Notes: generated by a model from the letters alone, not told the origin. A stretch of DNA of 64,000 bases from Piliocolobus tephrosceles (GCF_002776525.5 NC_045439.1:153971330-154035329); one strand, 5' to 3'. Counted from the stretch's first letter, positions 21,701 to 34,397 are shown. A program made the numbers and translations.

Positions 21701-22348
21701 TCAGTCCTGACAGCAATGGATAGAATTACTTTTACTATATTTTACTAATTTCCCTGTTTTACTTAATTGCTGTATCCTTAAAGCCATTTCAGAACTCAAT
21801 TGAGATTTTTTAAAAAACACGTATCTTAAGGAGTCACTTCCAAGATGGCTGAATAGAAACAGCTCCGTTCTACAGCTCCCAGCAAGATCAACACAGAAGA
21901 GGGGTGATTTCTGCATTTCCATCTGAGGTACCTGGTTCATCTCACTTGACTGGTTGGACATCGGGTGCAGCCCACAGAAGGCAAGCTGAAGCAGGGTGGG
22001 GCATCGCCTCACCCAGGAAGCACAAGGGGTCAGGGGATTTCCCTTTCCTAGCCAAGGGAAGCCATGAGTGACTGTGCTTGGAGAAGCGATATAATCCTGC
22101 CCAAATACTGCTCTTTTCCCACAGTCTTCACAACCGGCAGACCAGGAGATCCCCTCCCATGCCTGGCTCAGCAGGTCCCACACCCACAGAGCCTTGCAGA
22201 GCAGCCTGAGATCGACCTGGGATGTGGGAGCTTGGTGGGGGGAGGGGTGGCCACCATAGGTGAGGCTTGAGTAGGCAGTTCTAGGCTCACAGTGTAAACA
22301 AAGCAGCAGGGAAGCTCCAACTGGGCAGAGCACGCCATAGCTCAGCAA
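21701..22348 (-). other. Long antisense open frame in L1 5' UTR
   Basis: A 215-codon open frame runs antisense from L1 position about 517 through the L1 start and into the flanking intron and Alu tail boundary. No protein domain is recognisable; primate L1s are known to have a shorter antisense ORF0 in this region. Probably chance openness or an ORF0-related frame. Confidence 0.35.
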
Positions 22349-22844
22349 GGCCTACTGCTTCTCTAGATTCTACCTCTAGGGGCAGGGCGTATCTGAACAA
22401 AAGGCAGCAGACAGCTTCTCCAGACTTAAACGTCCCTGCCGGACAGCTCTGAAGAGCAGTGGTTCTCCCAGCATGGCATTCGAGCTCCGGTAAGGAACAG
22501 ACTGCCTCCTCAGGTGGTTCCCTGACCACTGTGTAGCCTGACTGGGAGACAGTAGGGGCCAAGAGACACCTCATACAGGGTGGTTCCCCTCTGGGATGAA
22601 GCTTCCAGAGGAAGGATCAGGCAGCAATATTTGCTGTTCTGCAACCACCGCTGGTGATACCCAGGCAAACGGTGTGGAGTGGACCTCCAGCAAACTCCAG
22701 CAGACCTGCAGCTGAGGGGCCTGTTAGAAGGAAAACTAACAAACAGAAAGGAGTAGCATCATCATCAACAAAAAGGACATCCACATCAAAACTCCATCTG
22801 TAAGTCACCAACATTAAAGACAAGAGGTAAATAAAACCACAAAG
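21828..22844. promoter_or_regulatory. L1 5' UTR / bidirectional promoter region
   Basis: This region carries the internal sense promoter in L1 and, in primates, an antisense promoter (family knowledge). It is the most GC-rich stretch nearby. Activity here is unknown. Confidence 0.6.
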
Positions 22845-23829
22845 ATGGGGAGAAACCAGAGCAGAAAATGCCTCTTCTCCTCCAAAGGAACACAACTCCT
22901 CACCAGCAAGGGAGCAAAACTGTATGGAGAGTGAGTTTGACAGGTTGACAGAATTAGACTTCAGAAGGTCGGTAATAACAAACTTTTCCAAGCTAAAGGA
23001 GCATGTTCTAACCCATCACAAGGAAGCTAAAAACCTTGAAAAAAGGTAGGACAAATGCTTAACTAGTATAAGCAGTGTAGAGAAGAGCTTAAATGACACA
23101 ATTGAGCTGAAAACTACAGTAGGAGAACTTCGTGAAGCATACACAAGCTTCAATAGCCGATTCAATCAAGCAGAAGGAAGGATATCAGTGATTGAAGATC
23201 AAATTAATGAAATAAAGCAAGACAAGATTAGAGAAAAAAGAGTGAAAAGAAACAAAGCCTCCAAGAAATATGGGACTACATGAAAAGACCAAATCTACAT
23301 TTGATTGGTGTACCTGAAAGTGACAGGGAGAATGAAACCAAGTTAGAAAACACTCTTCAGGATATTATTCAGGAGAACTTCCCCAACCTAGCAAGGCAGG
23401 CCAACATTCAAATTCAGGAAATACAGAGAACACCACAAAGATATTCCTCAAAAAGAGCAACTCCAAGACACTTAATTGTGAGATTCACCAAGGTTGAAGG
23501 GAAAAATGTTAAACGCAGCCAGAGAGAAAGGTCAGGTTACCCACAAAGGGAAGCCCATCAGACTAACAGCAGATCTCTCTGCAGAAACCCTACAAGCCAG
23601 AAGAGGGTGGGGCCAATATTCAACATTCTTAAAAGAATTTTCAACCCAGAATTTCAAATCCAGCCAAACTAAGCTTCATAAGTGAAGGAGAAATAAATTC
23701 CTTTATAGACCAGCAAATGCTGAGAGATTTTGTCACCACCAGGCCTGTCTTACAAGAGATCCTGAAGGAAGCACTAAACATGGATAGGAACAACCAGTAC
23801 CAGACATGTAAACACGTGCCAAATTGTAA
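22845..23829 (+). pseudogene. L1 ORF1 remnant
   Basis: The expected ATG is at 22845 but an in-frame TGA follows after 29 codons (22932-22934). The RNA-binding middle part is open at 23280-23505 (MKRPNLHLIGVPES...), then shifts frame. The expected TAA is at 23827. It cannot make an RNA-chaperone protein. Confidence 0.9.
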
Positions 23830-23892
23830 ATACCGTCAGTGCTACGAAGAAACTGCATCAATTAACAGGTGAAAAAACCAGCTAGCATCATA

Positions 23893-26800
23893 ATCACAGG
23901 ATCCAATTCACATATAATAGTATTAACCTTAAATGTAAATAGGCTAAATGCCCCAATTAAAAGACACTGGCAAATTGGATAAAGAGTCAGGACCCATAGG
24001 TGTGCTGTATTCAGGAGACCCATCTCACATGCAGAGACACACATAGGCTCAAAATAAAGGGATGGAGGAAGATCTACCAAGGAAATGGAAAGCAAAGCAA
24101 AAAAAAAAAAAAAAAAAAAAGCAGGGCTTGCAGTCCTAATCTGTGATAAAACAGTCTTTAAACCAGCAAAGATCAAAAGAGACAAGGCCATTACATAATG
24201 ATAAAGGAATCAATTCAACAAGAAGAACTAACTATCTTAAATAGATATGCACTCAATACAAGAGCATCCAGATTCATAAAGCAAGTTCTTAGAGACTTGC
24301 AAAGAGACTTAGACTCCCACACAGTAACAATGGGATACTTTAACAGTCCACTGTCAATATTAGATTGACAAGACAGAAAATTAATAAGGATGTCCAGGAC
24401 TTGAACTCAGCTGTGGACCAAGAGTACCTAATAGACATCTACAGAATTCTCCACCCCAAATCAACAGAATATACATTCTTCTCAGCACCACATAGCACTT
24501 ATTCTAAAATTGACCACATAGCTGGTAGTAAAGCACTCCTCAGCAAATGTAAAAGAACAGAAATCACAACAAACTCTCTCTCAAACCACAGTGCAATCAA
24601 ATTAGAACTCAGGATTAATAAACTCACTCAAAACCACACAACTACATGGAAAATGAACAACCTGCTCCTGAATGACTACTGGCTAAATAACGAAATGAAG
24701 GCAGAAATAAAGATGTTCTTTGAAACCAATGAGAACAAAGACATAACATACCAGATACTCTGGGACACATTTTAAGCAGTGTGTAGAGGGAAATTTATAG
24801 CACTAAATGCCCACAAGAGAAAGCAGAAGAGATCTAAAATCAACACCCTAACATCACAATTAAAAGAACTAGAGAAGCAAGAGCAAACAAATTCAAAAGC
24901 CAGCAGAAATCAAGAAATAACTAAGATCAGAGAAAAATTGAAGGAGATAGACAAAAAAGAAAAAAAAAAACCTTCAAAAAAATCAATGAATCCAGGAGCT
25001 GGTTTTTTGAAAAGATCAACAAAATTGATAGACCACTAGCAAGACTAATAAAGAAGAAAAGAGAGAAGAATCAAATAAGCACAATAAAAATGATTAAGGG
25101 GATATCACCACCTATCCCACAGAAATACAAACTACCATCAGAGAATACTATAAACACCTACATGCAAATACACTAGAAAATCTAGAAGAAATGGATACAT
25201 TCCTGGGTACATACACCTTTCCAAGACTAAACCAGGAAGAAGTTGAATCTCTGAATAGACAAATAACAGGTTCTGAAATTGAGGCAATAATTAATAACCT
25301 ACCAACCAAAAAAAAAGTCCAGGACCAGACGGATTCATAGTGGAATTCTACCAGAGGTACAAAGAGGAGCTGGTACCATTCCTTCTGAAACTATTCGATT
25401 AATAGAAAAAGAGGGAATCCTCCCTAACTCATTTTATGAGGCCAGCATCATCCTGATACCAAAGCCTGGCAGAGACACAACAAAAAAGAATTTTAGACCA
25501 ATATCCCTGATGAAGATCGATGCAGAAATCCTAAATAAAATACTGGCAAACTGAATCCAGCAGCACATCAGAAAACTTATCCACCATGATCAAGTTGGCT
25601 TCATACCTGGGATGCAAGGCTGGTTCAACATAGCAAATCACTAAATGTAATCCATCACATAAACAGAAACAACGACAAAAAACACGATTATCTCAATAGA
25701 TGCAGAAAAGGCCTTCGACAAAATTCAGCAGCCTTTCATGCTAAAAACTCTCAATAAATTAGGTATTGATGGAACATATCTCAAAATAGTAAGACCTATT
25801 TATGACAATCCCACAGCCAATATCATACTGAATGGGCAAAAACTGGAAGCATTCCCTTTGAAAACTGGCACAAGACAGGGATGCCCTCTCTCACCACTCC
25901 TATTCAACACAGCCTTGGAAGTTCTGGCCAGGGCAATCAGGCAAGAGAAAGAAATAAAGGATATTCAGTTAGGAAAAGAGGAAGTCAAATTGTCCCAGTT
26001 TGCAGATGACATAATTGTATATTTAGAAAACCCCATCGTCTCAGCCTGAAATCTCCTTAAGCTGATAAGCAACGTCAGCAAAGTCTCAGGGTACAAAATC
26101 AATGGGCAAAAATCACAAGCATTCCTATACACCAACAACAGACAAACAGAGCCGAATCATGAGTGAACTCTCATTCACAATTGCTGCAAAGAGAATAAAA
26201 TACCTAGGAATCCAGCTTAAAAGGGATGTGAAGGACCTCTTCAAGGAGAACTACAAACCACTGCTCAGCAAAATAAAAGAGGACACAAACAAATGGAAGA
26301 ACATTTCATGCTCATGAATATGAAGAATCAATGTCATGAAAATGGCCATACTGCCCAAGGTAAATTATAGATTCAATGCCATCCCCATCAAGCTACCAGT
26401 GACTTTCTTCACGGAATTGGAAAAAAACTAAACTTCATGTGGAACCAAAAAAGAGCCCACATAGTCAAGACAATCCTGTGCAAGAAGAACAAAGCTGGAG
26501 ACATCAAGTTACCTGACTTCAAACTTTACCACAAGGCTGCAGTACCAAAACAGCACAGTACTGGTACCAAAACAGACATATAGACCAATGGAACAGAACA
26601 GAGGCCTCAGAAATAACACCACACATCTACCACCATCTGATCTTTGACAAACTAGACAAAAGCAATGGGGAAAGGATTCCCTATTTAATAAATGGTGTTG
26701 GGAAAACTGGCTGGCCATATGTAGAAAACTGAAACTGGACCCCTTCCTTACACCTCATACAAAAATCAACTCAAGATGGATCAAAGACTTAAACATAAGA

Positions 26801-27713
26801 TCTAGGACCATAAAAATCCTAGAAGAAAACCTGGGCAATACCATTCAGGACATAGGCATGCACAAAGACTTCATGTCTAAAACACCAAAAGCAATGGCAA
26901 CAAAAGCCAAAATTGACCAGTGGGATCTAATTAAACTAAAGAGCTTCTGCAGAGCAAAAGAAACTATTATCAGAATGAACAGGCAGCCTACAGAATGGGA
27001 GAAAATTTTTGCTCTCTATCCATCTGACAAAGGGCTAATATCTAGAATCTACGAAGAAACACATTTACTGGAAAAAAGCAAACAACCCCATCAAAAAGTG
27101 GGCAAAGGATATGAACAGACAGTTCTCAGAAGAAGACATTTATGCAGCCAAGAGGTATGTGAAAAAATGCTCATCATCACTGGTCATTAGAGAAATGCAA
27201 ATTAAAACCACAATGAGATACCATCTCATGCCAGTTAGAATGGCAGCTGTTAAAATGTAAGGAAAGAACACATGTTGGAGAGGTTGTGGAAAAATAGGAA
27301 CACTTTTACACTGTTGGTGGGAGTGTAAATTAGTTCAACCATTGTGGAATACAGTGTGGTGATTCCTCAAGGATCTAGAACTAGAAATACCATTTGACCC
27401 AGCAATCCCAATACTGGGCATATACCCAAAGTATGATAAATCGTGCTACTATAAAGACACATGCACATGTATGTTTATTGTGGCACTATTCACAATAGCA
27501 AAGACTTGGAACCAACCCAAATGTCCATCAGTGATAGACTGGATTAAGAAAATGTGACACGTATACACCATGGAATGCTATACAGCCATAAAAAAGGATG
27601 AGTTCATGTCCTTTGCAGGGACATGGATGAAGCTGGAAACCATCATTCTCAGCAAACTGTCACAAGATCAGAGAACCAAACCCCACATGTTCTCACTTAT
27701 AAGTGGGAATTGA
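23893..27713 (+). pseudogene. L1 ORF2 remnant (endonuclease/RT)
   Basis: The start codon position reads ATC, and early frameshifts follow. Open pieces remain: endonuclease C-part at 24365-24775 (the conserved SDHSAI appears as SNHSAI, losing the catalytic Asp) and RT at 25738-26049 with FADD (about 25999-26010) intact. It ends at tga 27711-27713. Non-functional. Confidence 0.9.
24099..24120. repeat. A22 run within L1
   Basis: Expansion of the shorter A run normal at this point of L1 ORF2. Confidence 0.9.
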
Positions 27714-28140
27714 ACAATGAGAACGTATGGACACAGAGAGGGGAACATCACATACCAGGGTCTGTAGGGGTTCGGGGATAGGGGAGGGATAACATTAGGA
27801 GAAATACCTAATATAGGTGATGGGTTGATGGGTACAGCAAACCACCATGGCACTTGTGTACCTACGTAACAAAACTGCACATTCTGCACATGTAACCCAG
27901 AACTTACAGTTTTAAAGTATAAAAACAAACAAACAAAAACACATATCTTGCTTTGGCATTTGCTTTGTTTTACTTCTTCATTGGCTTTTTTCAAGCAAGT
28001 TGTTATAAGTAATTTCTGTAGCTGCACTAGGCGTCAATATTTAAGCTTTATGATTTGTCCTCTTTGGAAGCATAGTATGAGCATGTATTAGCTTGTGGAT
28101 TAGGAGATAAGGTTGCTGGATAATTAATACACATAGGAAA

Positions 28141-28433
28141 TTTTTTTTTTTTTTTTAAGACGGAGTCTCGCTCTGTCTAGAATGCAGTGGCATGCGATCT
28201 TGGCTCACTGCAACCTCCGCCTGCCAGGTTCAAGCGATTCTCCTGCCTCAGCCTCCCAAGCAGCTGGAATTACAGGCACCTGTCCCCACATCCAGCTAAT
28301 TTTTTGTATTTTTAGTAGAGATGGAGTTTCACCATGCTGGCCAGTCTGGTCTCAAACTCCTGACCTCAAGTGATCTACCCACCTCAGCCTCCCAAAGTGC
28401 TGGGATTACAGGCGTGAGCCACCATGCCCAGTC
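28141..28433 (-). mobile_element. AluS-type with deletion
   Basis: gacggagtctcgctctgtc joins directly to tagaatgcagtgg, so the usual acccaggctgg is missing. Ends accatgcccagtc. Confidence 0.93.
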
Positions 28434-28570
28434 AGGGAAACTTTAAAAATGGAAAATGGAGCTCTCATTTTAGACTTATGAATGCTACTAATGAAGACCA
28501 CAATGTATTTGCCAAAAGCCTATGGAGTCAAATACAATTTTTTAAATTGTGGCTTAAAAAAATAGTGTAA

Positions 28571-28869
28571 GGCCAGGCATAGTGGCTCACACCTGTAATC
28601 CCAGCACTTTGGGAGGCCGAGGTGGGCAGATCACTTGAGGTCAGGAGTTTGAGGCCAGCCTGGACAATATGATGAAACCCCGTCTCTACTAAAAATACAA
28701 AAAAATCAGTTGGGCGTGGTGGCACATGCCTGTAATCCCAGCTACTCGGGAGGCTGAGGCAGGAGAATGACTTGAACCTGGGAGGCGGAGGTTGCAGTGA
28801 ACTGAGATCGTGCTGCTGCACTCCAGCCTGGGTGTCACAGCAAGACCGTCTCAAAAAAGAAAAAAAAAG
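28571..28869 (+). mobile_element. AluS-type
   Basis: ggccaggcatagtggctc to an A-rich tail. Confidence 0.94.
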
Positions 28870-28874
28870 CAATA

Positions 28875-29226
28875 AAACTTAGCATCTTAATCATTTTTTA
28901 GTGTATAGTTCAGTAGTGTTAAGAGTATTTCCATTGTTGTGCAGATCTCCAGAACTTTTTCATTTTCCAAAACTGAAATTCTATACCCAATGACCAACTC
29001 TCCATTTTCCACTCCCTACCCCCTCCCCCGTTAACCACCATTCTGTTTTCTGTTTCTATTGACTACTTTAGATAATTAATATAAGTGGAATCATATGGTA
29101 TTTGCCTTTGTATGACTAGCTTATTTCATTTAGTGTATTGCTGTCAAGATTCATCCATGTTGTAGCATGTGTCTGAATTTCCTTTTTAAAGTCTGAATAA
29201 TATTCCATTGTGTGTGTATGTATGTA

Positions 29227-29264
<38 letters not shown>

Positions 29265-29330
29265 ACACATTTTGTTTATTCATCCATCGGTGGACATTTG
29301 GATTGCTTCCACCTCTTTAAATGAATTCTT
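28875..29330 (-). mobile_element. Old L1 (L1M) fragment, reverse
   Basis: 'aagtggaatcatatggtatt', 'ttcatccatgttgtagcatg', 'aataatattccattgtgtgt' are the reverse of the L1M ORF2/3' region. Confidence 0.85.
29203..29263. repeat. Compound (TGTA)(GT)(AT) microsatellite
   Basis: GT units followed by AT units inside the old L1. Confidence 0.93.
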
Positions 29331-29430
29331 ACTTACTACCATTTGGTGGGTACATGGAGACCTCACACCTAATTAAAAAACCCAGCCCACTGATTTTCCA
29401 TTACACAGAATTACCTACTAGGCTGGCTTG

Positions 29431-29456
29431 GGGAAAAAAAAAAAAAAAAAAAAAAA
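29431..29456. repeat. A26 homopolymer
   Basis: Isolated A run with no Alu body or duplication found beside it. Confidence 0.85.
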
Positions 29457-29479
29457 ACCATCATAAGCACTGTTCCTTT

Positions 29480-30395
29480 AATTTAGATTACTAGCTCTCT
29501 GTCAGTCCCCAACTTAGTAAATGGCATCTCTGTTCATCTAATTGCTGTGGAAATATCTTTGACTCTTTTCTTTCTCTCCTGCCCTGTTTCCAGTCATCAG
29601 CATGCCAATCTTGTCAGTCCTTCCTTTGAAACATACCTAGGCTAGTCAGCATACCCAGCATCTGACCACGTCTCATTACCTCCAGTACTTCTGATCTGAT
29701 CCCTGCTACTGTTATCTTTCCTTGGACCATTGTAAAAGCCTTCTAACTTTTCTCTGTTTATTTGCTAGGCCCCTGCAATCTCTTCATTCCAGACTATAGC
29801 TGTTGTGATCATGTTAAAACAGAAATCAAAACCTTTCAGTGGCTTCTTATCTCACAGGAAAAACAAAAGTCCTGACTATATCCTACAAGGCCTCACGTGA
29901 TCTGTGTTTCCTCCTCCAACATCTATATCCATCTCTTATTCCCTGTCACTTTCAACTTGCTTATTCTGTCTGATCATCTGGTCTCCTTGCTGCCATTCAT
30001 CAAACATGCCAACACATACCTGCTTCGCTTAGCACTAAGTGTTCTTCCTGCAGATATTTGTATAGAAATATATAATATGCAGAAATATCCTGCAGAAAAT
30101 TGTATATCTTCAATTTTCTGCTCAGATGTCACATTATCTAGAGGCCTTTCAGACTGAGTATCTAAGTGTGCACACAAACCACTCTCCCACTAGTCCTCTG
30201 TATTCTCTTACTCAACTTTTTTGTTCATTTTATAACTTACTGCTGTTGACGTAGGTTACTTGTTGGTCTTTTCTCCACTAAAATTTAAGCTCCTTGATGG
30301 CAAGGATTTTGTTACTACATTTCTAGTAATTAGAATTGTGTTTCACATGTAGAAGGTTCTCAAAAAATATTTACTGAATACATGAATGAAAGAGC
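29480..30395 (+). repeat. L2, long 3' copy
   Basis: 'cagtggcttcttatctcaca', 'caaggcctcacgtgatct', 'aagctccttgatggcaagga' and 'aatatttactgaatacatga' follow L2 order. Confidence 0.75.
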
Positions 30396-30416
30396 TACAG
30401 ATTTGAAAGTAACATG

Positions 30417-30705
30417 GGCCAGGCATGATGGCTCATGCCTGTAATCTCAGCACTTTGGGAGGCCAAGGCAGGTGCATCACAGGGTCAGGAGTTCAAGACC
30501 AGCCTGGCCAACATGGTGAAACCCCGTCTCTACTAAAAATACAAAAATTAGCTGGGCATGGTGGCAGTTGCCTGTAATCCCAGGTACTTGAGAGGCTGAG
30601 GCAGGAGAATCGCTTGAACCCGGGAGGCAGAGGTTGCAGTGAGCCGACATGGCGCCCGCCTGGGCAACAGAACAGGAATCCGTCTCGGAAAAAAAAAAAA
30701 AGAAA
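30417..30705 (+). mobile_element. AluS-type
   Basis: Flanked by aaagtaacatgg on both sides. Right-arm segment before 'gcctgggcaacag' is deleted. Confidence 0.94.
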
Positions 30706-30922
30706 GAAAGTAACATGGACATTATCTTTGAAGACTAGCCTGTGAGCTCTCTTTCCGTAAGATATCATCAACCTGCCTACCTCCATCAGCCTCACTACAG
30801 TCATTATCATGTCTTTCTGTGGTTTCTTCAGTAAACTTCTAACTGGTTTCCCCATTTCTGTTCTTGGTCTCCCCTACAATCCATTCTGAAACCAACAGCC
30901 TGCATTTTAAAAAAATTATGCT

Positions 30923-31218
30923 GGCCAGGTATGGTGGCTCATACCTGTAATTCTGGGAGTCTGAGGCGGGAGAATCGCTTGAGCCCAGGAGTTTGAGACC
31001 AAGACCAGCATGAGCAACATAGAGAGATCCTGTTTCCATAAAAAAATTTAAAAATTAGCTGGGTGTAGTGGTGCATGCCTGTGATCCCAGCTACTAGGAG
31101 GCTGAGGCGGGAAGATCACGTGAGCCTGGGAGGTTGAGGCTGTAGTGAGCCATGATTGCATCACTGCACTCCAGCTTGATGTCAGTGCAAGAACCTGTTT
31201 AAAAACAAAAACAAAAAC
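30923..31218 (+). mobile_element. AluJ-type, internal deletion
   Basis: ggccaggtatggtggctc; lacks 'cccagcactttggg' in the left arm (taattctgggagtctg). Confidence 0.9.
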
Positions 31219-31224
31219 CCACTA

Positions 31225-31615
31225 ACCTTTCAATTGTTTTATATCATTTTCAGAGTAAAATTCACACGCCTGACGATAGTGTGCTGCACTACAAGATGTA
31301 GTGCGTACCTAATTTGCCCTCTTTAAAAAAAAAAGCCACTTTGTTACTTACTATGCTTTAGCTACATTAATATTTCCTAAATATACCAAGCTGATTCCCA
31401 TCTTAGGGTCTTTTCACAGCTGTTCCTCTGCCCTGATCAGTCTTTTCAGGATCCTCATATGTCTGGCTCCTTTTCATGCGAGTCTCACCTTAAGGGTTAC
31501 CTCCTCAGAAAGGTCCTGACAGTCCACCCAGTGAAAAATAGCCTCTCTAATCACCCTTCTTTATTTTTTTTATAACACCATAAGCTGAAATTATCTTGAT
31601 TATTAATTTTCTCTT
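31225..31615 (+). repeat. L2 left part
   Basis: 'cagctgttcctctgccctga' and 'ggttacctcctcagaaagg' are typical L2. The Alu at 31616 splits the element. Confidence 0.75.
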
Positions 31616-31926
31616 CTATTTTTATTTTTATTTTTATTTTTTTTGAGATGGAATTTCGCTCTTGTCACCCAGGTTGGAGTGCAATGGTGCAATCTCCAGT
31701 CACTGCAGCCTCTGCCTCCTAGGTTCAAGTGATTCTCCTGCCGCAGTCTCCCGAGCAGCTGGGATTACAGGCGCCGGCCACCACGCCTGGCTGATTTTTG
31801 TATTTTTAGTAGAGACAGGGTTTCACCATGTTGGCCAGGCTGGTCTCGAACTCCCAACCTCAAGGGATCCGCCCACCTTGGCCTCCCAAAGTGCTGGGAT
31901 TACAGGCATGAACCACCGTGCCCAGC
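31616..31926 (-). mobile_element. AluS-type inserted in L2
   Basis: Duplication tattaattttct at both edges; the tail contains TTTTA units. Confidence 0.94.
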
Positions 31927-32070
31927 TATTAATTTTCTTTTCTTATTGATGTTCCCATATCTGCATGACAAAAGGAACTTTTCCTTATTTATGTTCTATC
32001 CCTAGCACATAGAAAAATGACGGGGACTTATTAATCACTCAGATATTTAAACAGAAGAATGGTTGAACGA
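31927..32070 (+). repeat. L2 right part
   Basis: 'tatccctagcacatagaaaa' and 'agaatggttgaacgaatgaa' end the L2 begun at 31225. Confidence 0.7.
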
Positions 32071-32074
32071 ATGA

Positions 32075-32228
32075 AGTTTTATAGTAGCCATCTGAGGCAC
32101 TTGGTAAAACTACAGAATTTCAGCCTCCTCCCTTAAAATTGAGTCATTAGGGTTAGTTATGTAACCTAGAAATTTATAGTTTAACAAATACCCCATGATT
32201 GTTTTAACCAAGCAAATTTTGAAAATAC
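32075..32228 (+). repeat. MER5-like DNA transposon fragment
   Basis: 'cagaatttcagcctcctccc' and 'ttagtttaacaaataccc'-like order (atagtttaacaaatacccc) with 'tttgaaaatactg' recall MER5A; weak. Confidence 0.4.
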
Positions 32229-32267
32229 TGATTTAATGGAAATAGTGCTGAGTGAGTGAGTGAGTGA

Positions 32268-32504
32268 GTGATCAGAGCTCATTGCAGCCTTGAACTTCTG
32301 GTTTCTAGTATCCTCTCACCTCAGCCTCCTGAGTAGCTGGGACGACAGGCACACGCCACCACACCCAGCTAATTTTATTTCTTTTTAAGAGATGGGGTCT
32401 TGCTATGTTGCCCAGACTGGCCTCAAACTCCTGGCTTCAAGTAATCCTCCAACTTCAGCCTCCTGAGTAGCTAGAATTACAGACTTGAAGCACTGTGCCC
32501 AGCT
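32268..32504 (-). mobile_element. AluJ-type, partial
   Basis: Lacks the tail-side start; runs from gatcagagctcattgcagc to cactgtgcccagct. A GAGT tetranucleotide run precedes it. Confidence 0.9.
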
Positions 32505-33849
32505 GGGGAGTTATCTTTTAGCCTTAGTATATTGATAGGAATTAGTTCAAGTTTTCCCAAAGTGTATATCATAGGACACTACTATACAAGGTATTTGATA
32601 CAAAATGAATTCTTTTCCAATATGTTTAGGAATGCTGAATATTCTATTCTTCTTTTGGAGATTAGCTAAGGCAGTCATTAACATTATGAAGGGTATGAGA
32701 AATCACACTTTAGAGCAGTCAGCTTATCTATTGAATAGATTTGACAAGTCTACTTACAATCCCTGCCCCAAACCATTGCTCACCAAATCCCTATTAATGT
32801 ACTAAGGAATATGTACTTCTGCACTAAGGAATATACACTGTACATGAAGTACAGTATGTGGTTCCATGCTACTATCGCAGCTGATTCTGTTATGGTTAAC
32901 TGTCTACACAAGCCACTGTGTAGCAGATGGTGTGGACTAAAGTACACATTTTAGCTTAATGATCTTTAGAGGGTTTTTTTTTTTTTGGCATATGTAGGCT
33001 CTATATAGCTTTTTTAAACTATATTTTTATTACATAAAAAATTAAAATAAGGATTTTTGTCCTTTATGAGGTAGTGTAGAAACATAAAGAATTGGCAAAC
33101 TAAGGAAAATAATAAAGCTCTTCAGAAAAACTTGACAGAGGCAGTTTTGCAAGTGAGTACCACCCACCATCATTTCACTCTGTCTCCATTCTCCCAGGTG
33201 CATGGCAGGAAACTAAAATCTTCATTCTTTACTATGTACCCAAGATAAGTTAAATATATTGAGCAAGTGCTGATTTGTAAAACTACCATATCATTACTGT
33301 TACAAGGAAATATTTTCAGTTCACTTTTCTGATTACATCTACCTATTGTTAATAGATACCTAATTTCTATTTTTTATTTGATCTATCATTTTGACTTACA
33401 GAGTATCTCTGGCTTTTGATTATAACTTGGTTGTATTTTGTCCTAAGAGTAGCTTTGTTTATGAAGGCCATCAAAGGATAAAACTAGTGACATTATTGGC
33501 ACATAGTTCCTATTAGAGAAAATAATCTCTTTAAAATAAATGTCATTTTGAGTAATCTTTAGGACAACTCCCAGTCTTGGGCAAACTTGGGTGTGCCCTC
33601 ACCAATGACATAGTCAGGAAAAGTGGTAAATGGGGGAGTTTAGACACAGAACAATTGAAAGGTGCTCAGACATATCTCAGCAGTGTTAGCATGATGACTG
33701 CACAATTTGGATTGCAAACCCAGAAACGCCCTTCAAGTTAAATCCACTAAACAATTGTAATTTTTACAGGCAAAACTAGTTTCATTCTAGTGGATTCATG
33801 GGCCTATATACTCCCAGATTGACCTTTGTTTTAGTTCTTTGGTTTTTTG
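32505..33849. other. Unassigned stretch
   Basis: 1.3 kb without a repeat I can name. A 23-base near-repeat 'actaaggaatatgtac' / 'actaaggaatatacac' lies near 32802-32838. No exon signal. Confidence 0.45.
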
Positions 33850-33850
33850 T

Positions 33851-33896
33851 GTTTTTTTTTTTTTTTTTTTTTTTTGAGACAGAATCTTGCCCAGCC
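33851..33896 (-). mobile_element. Minimal Alu remnant
   Basis: T24 followed by gagacagaatcttgcccagcc, then non-Alu DNA. Either a very short truncated insertion or an Alu that lost nearly its whole body. Flanks cctttgttttag and ccttgttttagc look like an imperfect duplication. Confidence 0.7.
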
Positions 33897-34073
33897 TTGT
33901 TTTAGCTTTTGTATATATTAATAAAAGATTTGCAGGTTCTTGGAGGTTAGTCTTCAGATTACTAAATAAGTATCAAGGATTGCCCATAATTTTTCAATTA
34001 TAATAAATGAAAAATAAAAATCTAAGTTGAACTTGTAGGGAACTACACAAAAGACTTGTTTCTGGCTGGGCGC

Positions 34074-34397
34074 AGTGACTCACACCTGTAATCCCAGCAC
34101 TTATGGGAGGTTGAGGCAGGTGGATCACGAGGTCAGGAGTTGAAGACCAGTCTGGGCAACATGGGTAAACCCCAACTCTACTAAAAATACAAAAATTAGC
34201 CAGGCATGGTGGCGGCCACCTGTAATCCCAGCTGCTCAGGAGGATGAGGCAGAGAATTGCTTGAACCCGGGAGATGGAGGTTGCAGTGAGCCGAGATTGA
34301 GCCACTGTACTCAGCCTGGTGACAGAGCAAGATTCTGTCTCAAAAATAAATAAATAAGTAAAAAATAGTACGCAAGACTTCATCTCAAAAAAAATAA
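34074..34397 (+). mobile_element. AluS-type, long tail
   Basis: Duplication aaagacttgtttct on both sides. The tail contains a second 'caagacttcatctcaaaa' segment, suggesting tail rearrangement. Confidence 0.94.

Larger units (their letters stand above)
21828..27934 (+). mobile_element. Full-length L1PA LINE-1, inactive
   Basis: A complete 6.1-kb primate L1. The 5' UTR starts near gagtcacttccaagatgg, followed by ORF1 and ORF2 remnants, the G-rich 3' UTR (ggggataggggagggat) and an A-rich tail. Flanks are aaaaacacgtatctt (21813-21827) and aaaaacacatatctt (27935-27949), one mismatch apart. The 5' UTR of about 1 kb suggests an older L1PA subfamily that keeps the extra segment lost in the youngest human L1s. 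Both frames are broken. Confidence 0.95.

Noticed and set aside
22064..22270. Sense open frame in L1 5' UTR
   Set aside because: Lies upstream of ORF1 in untranslated sequence and has no counterpart in known L1 proteins.
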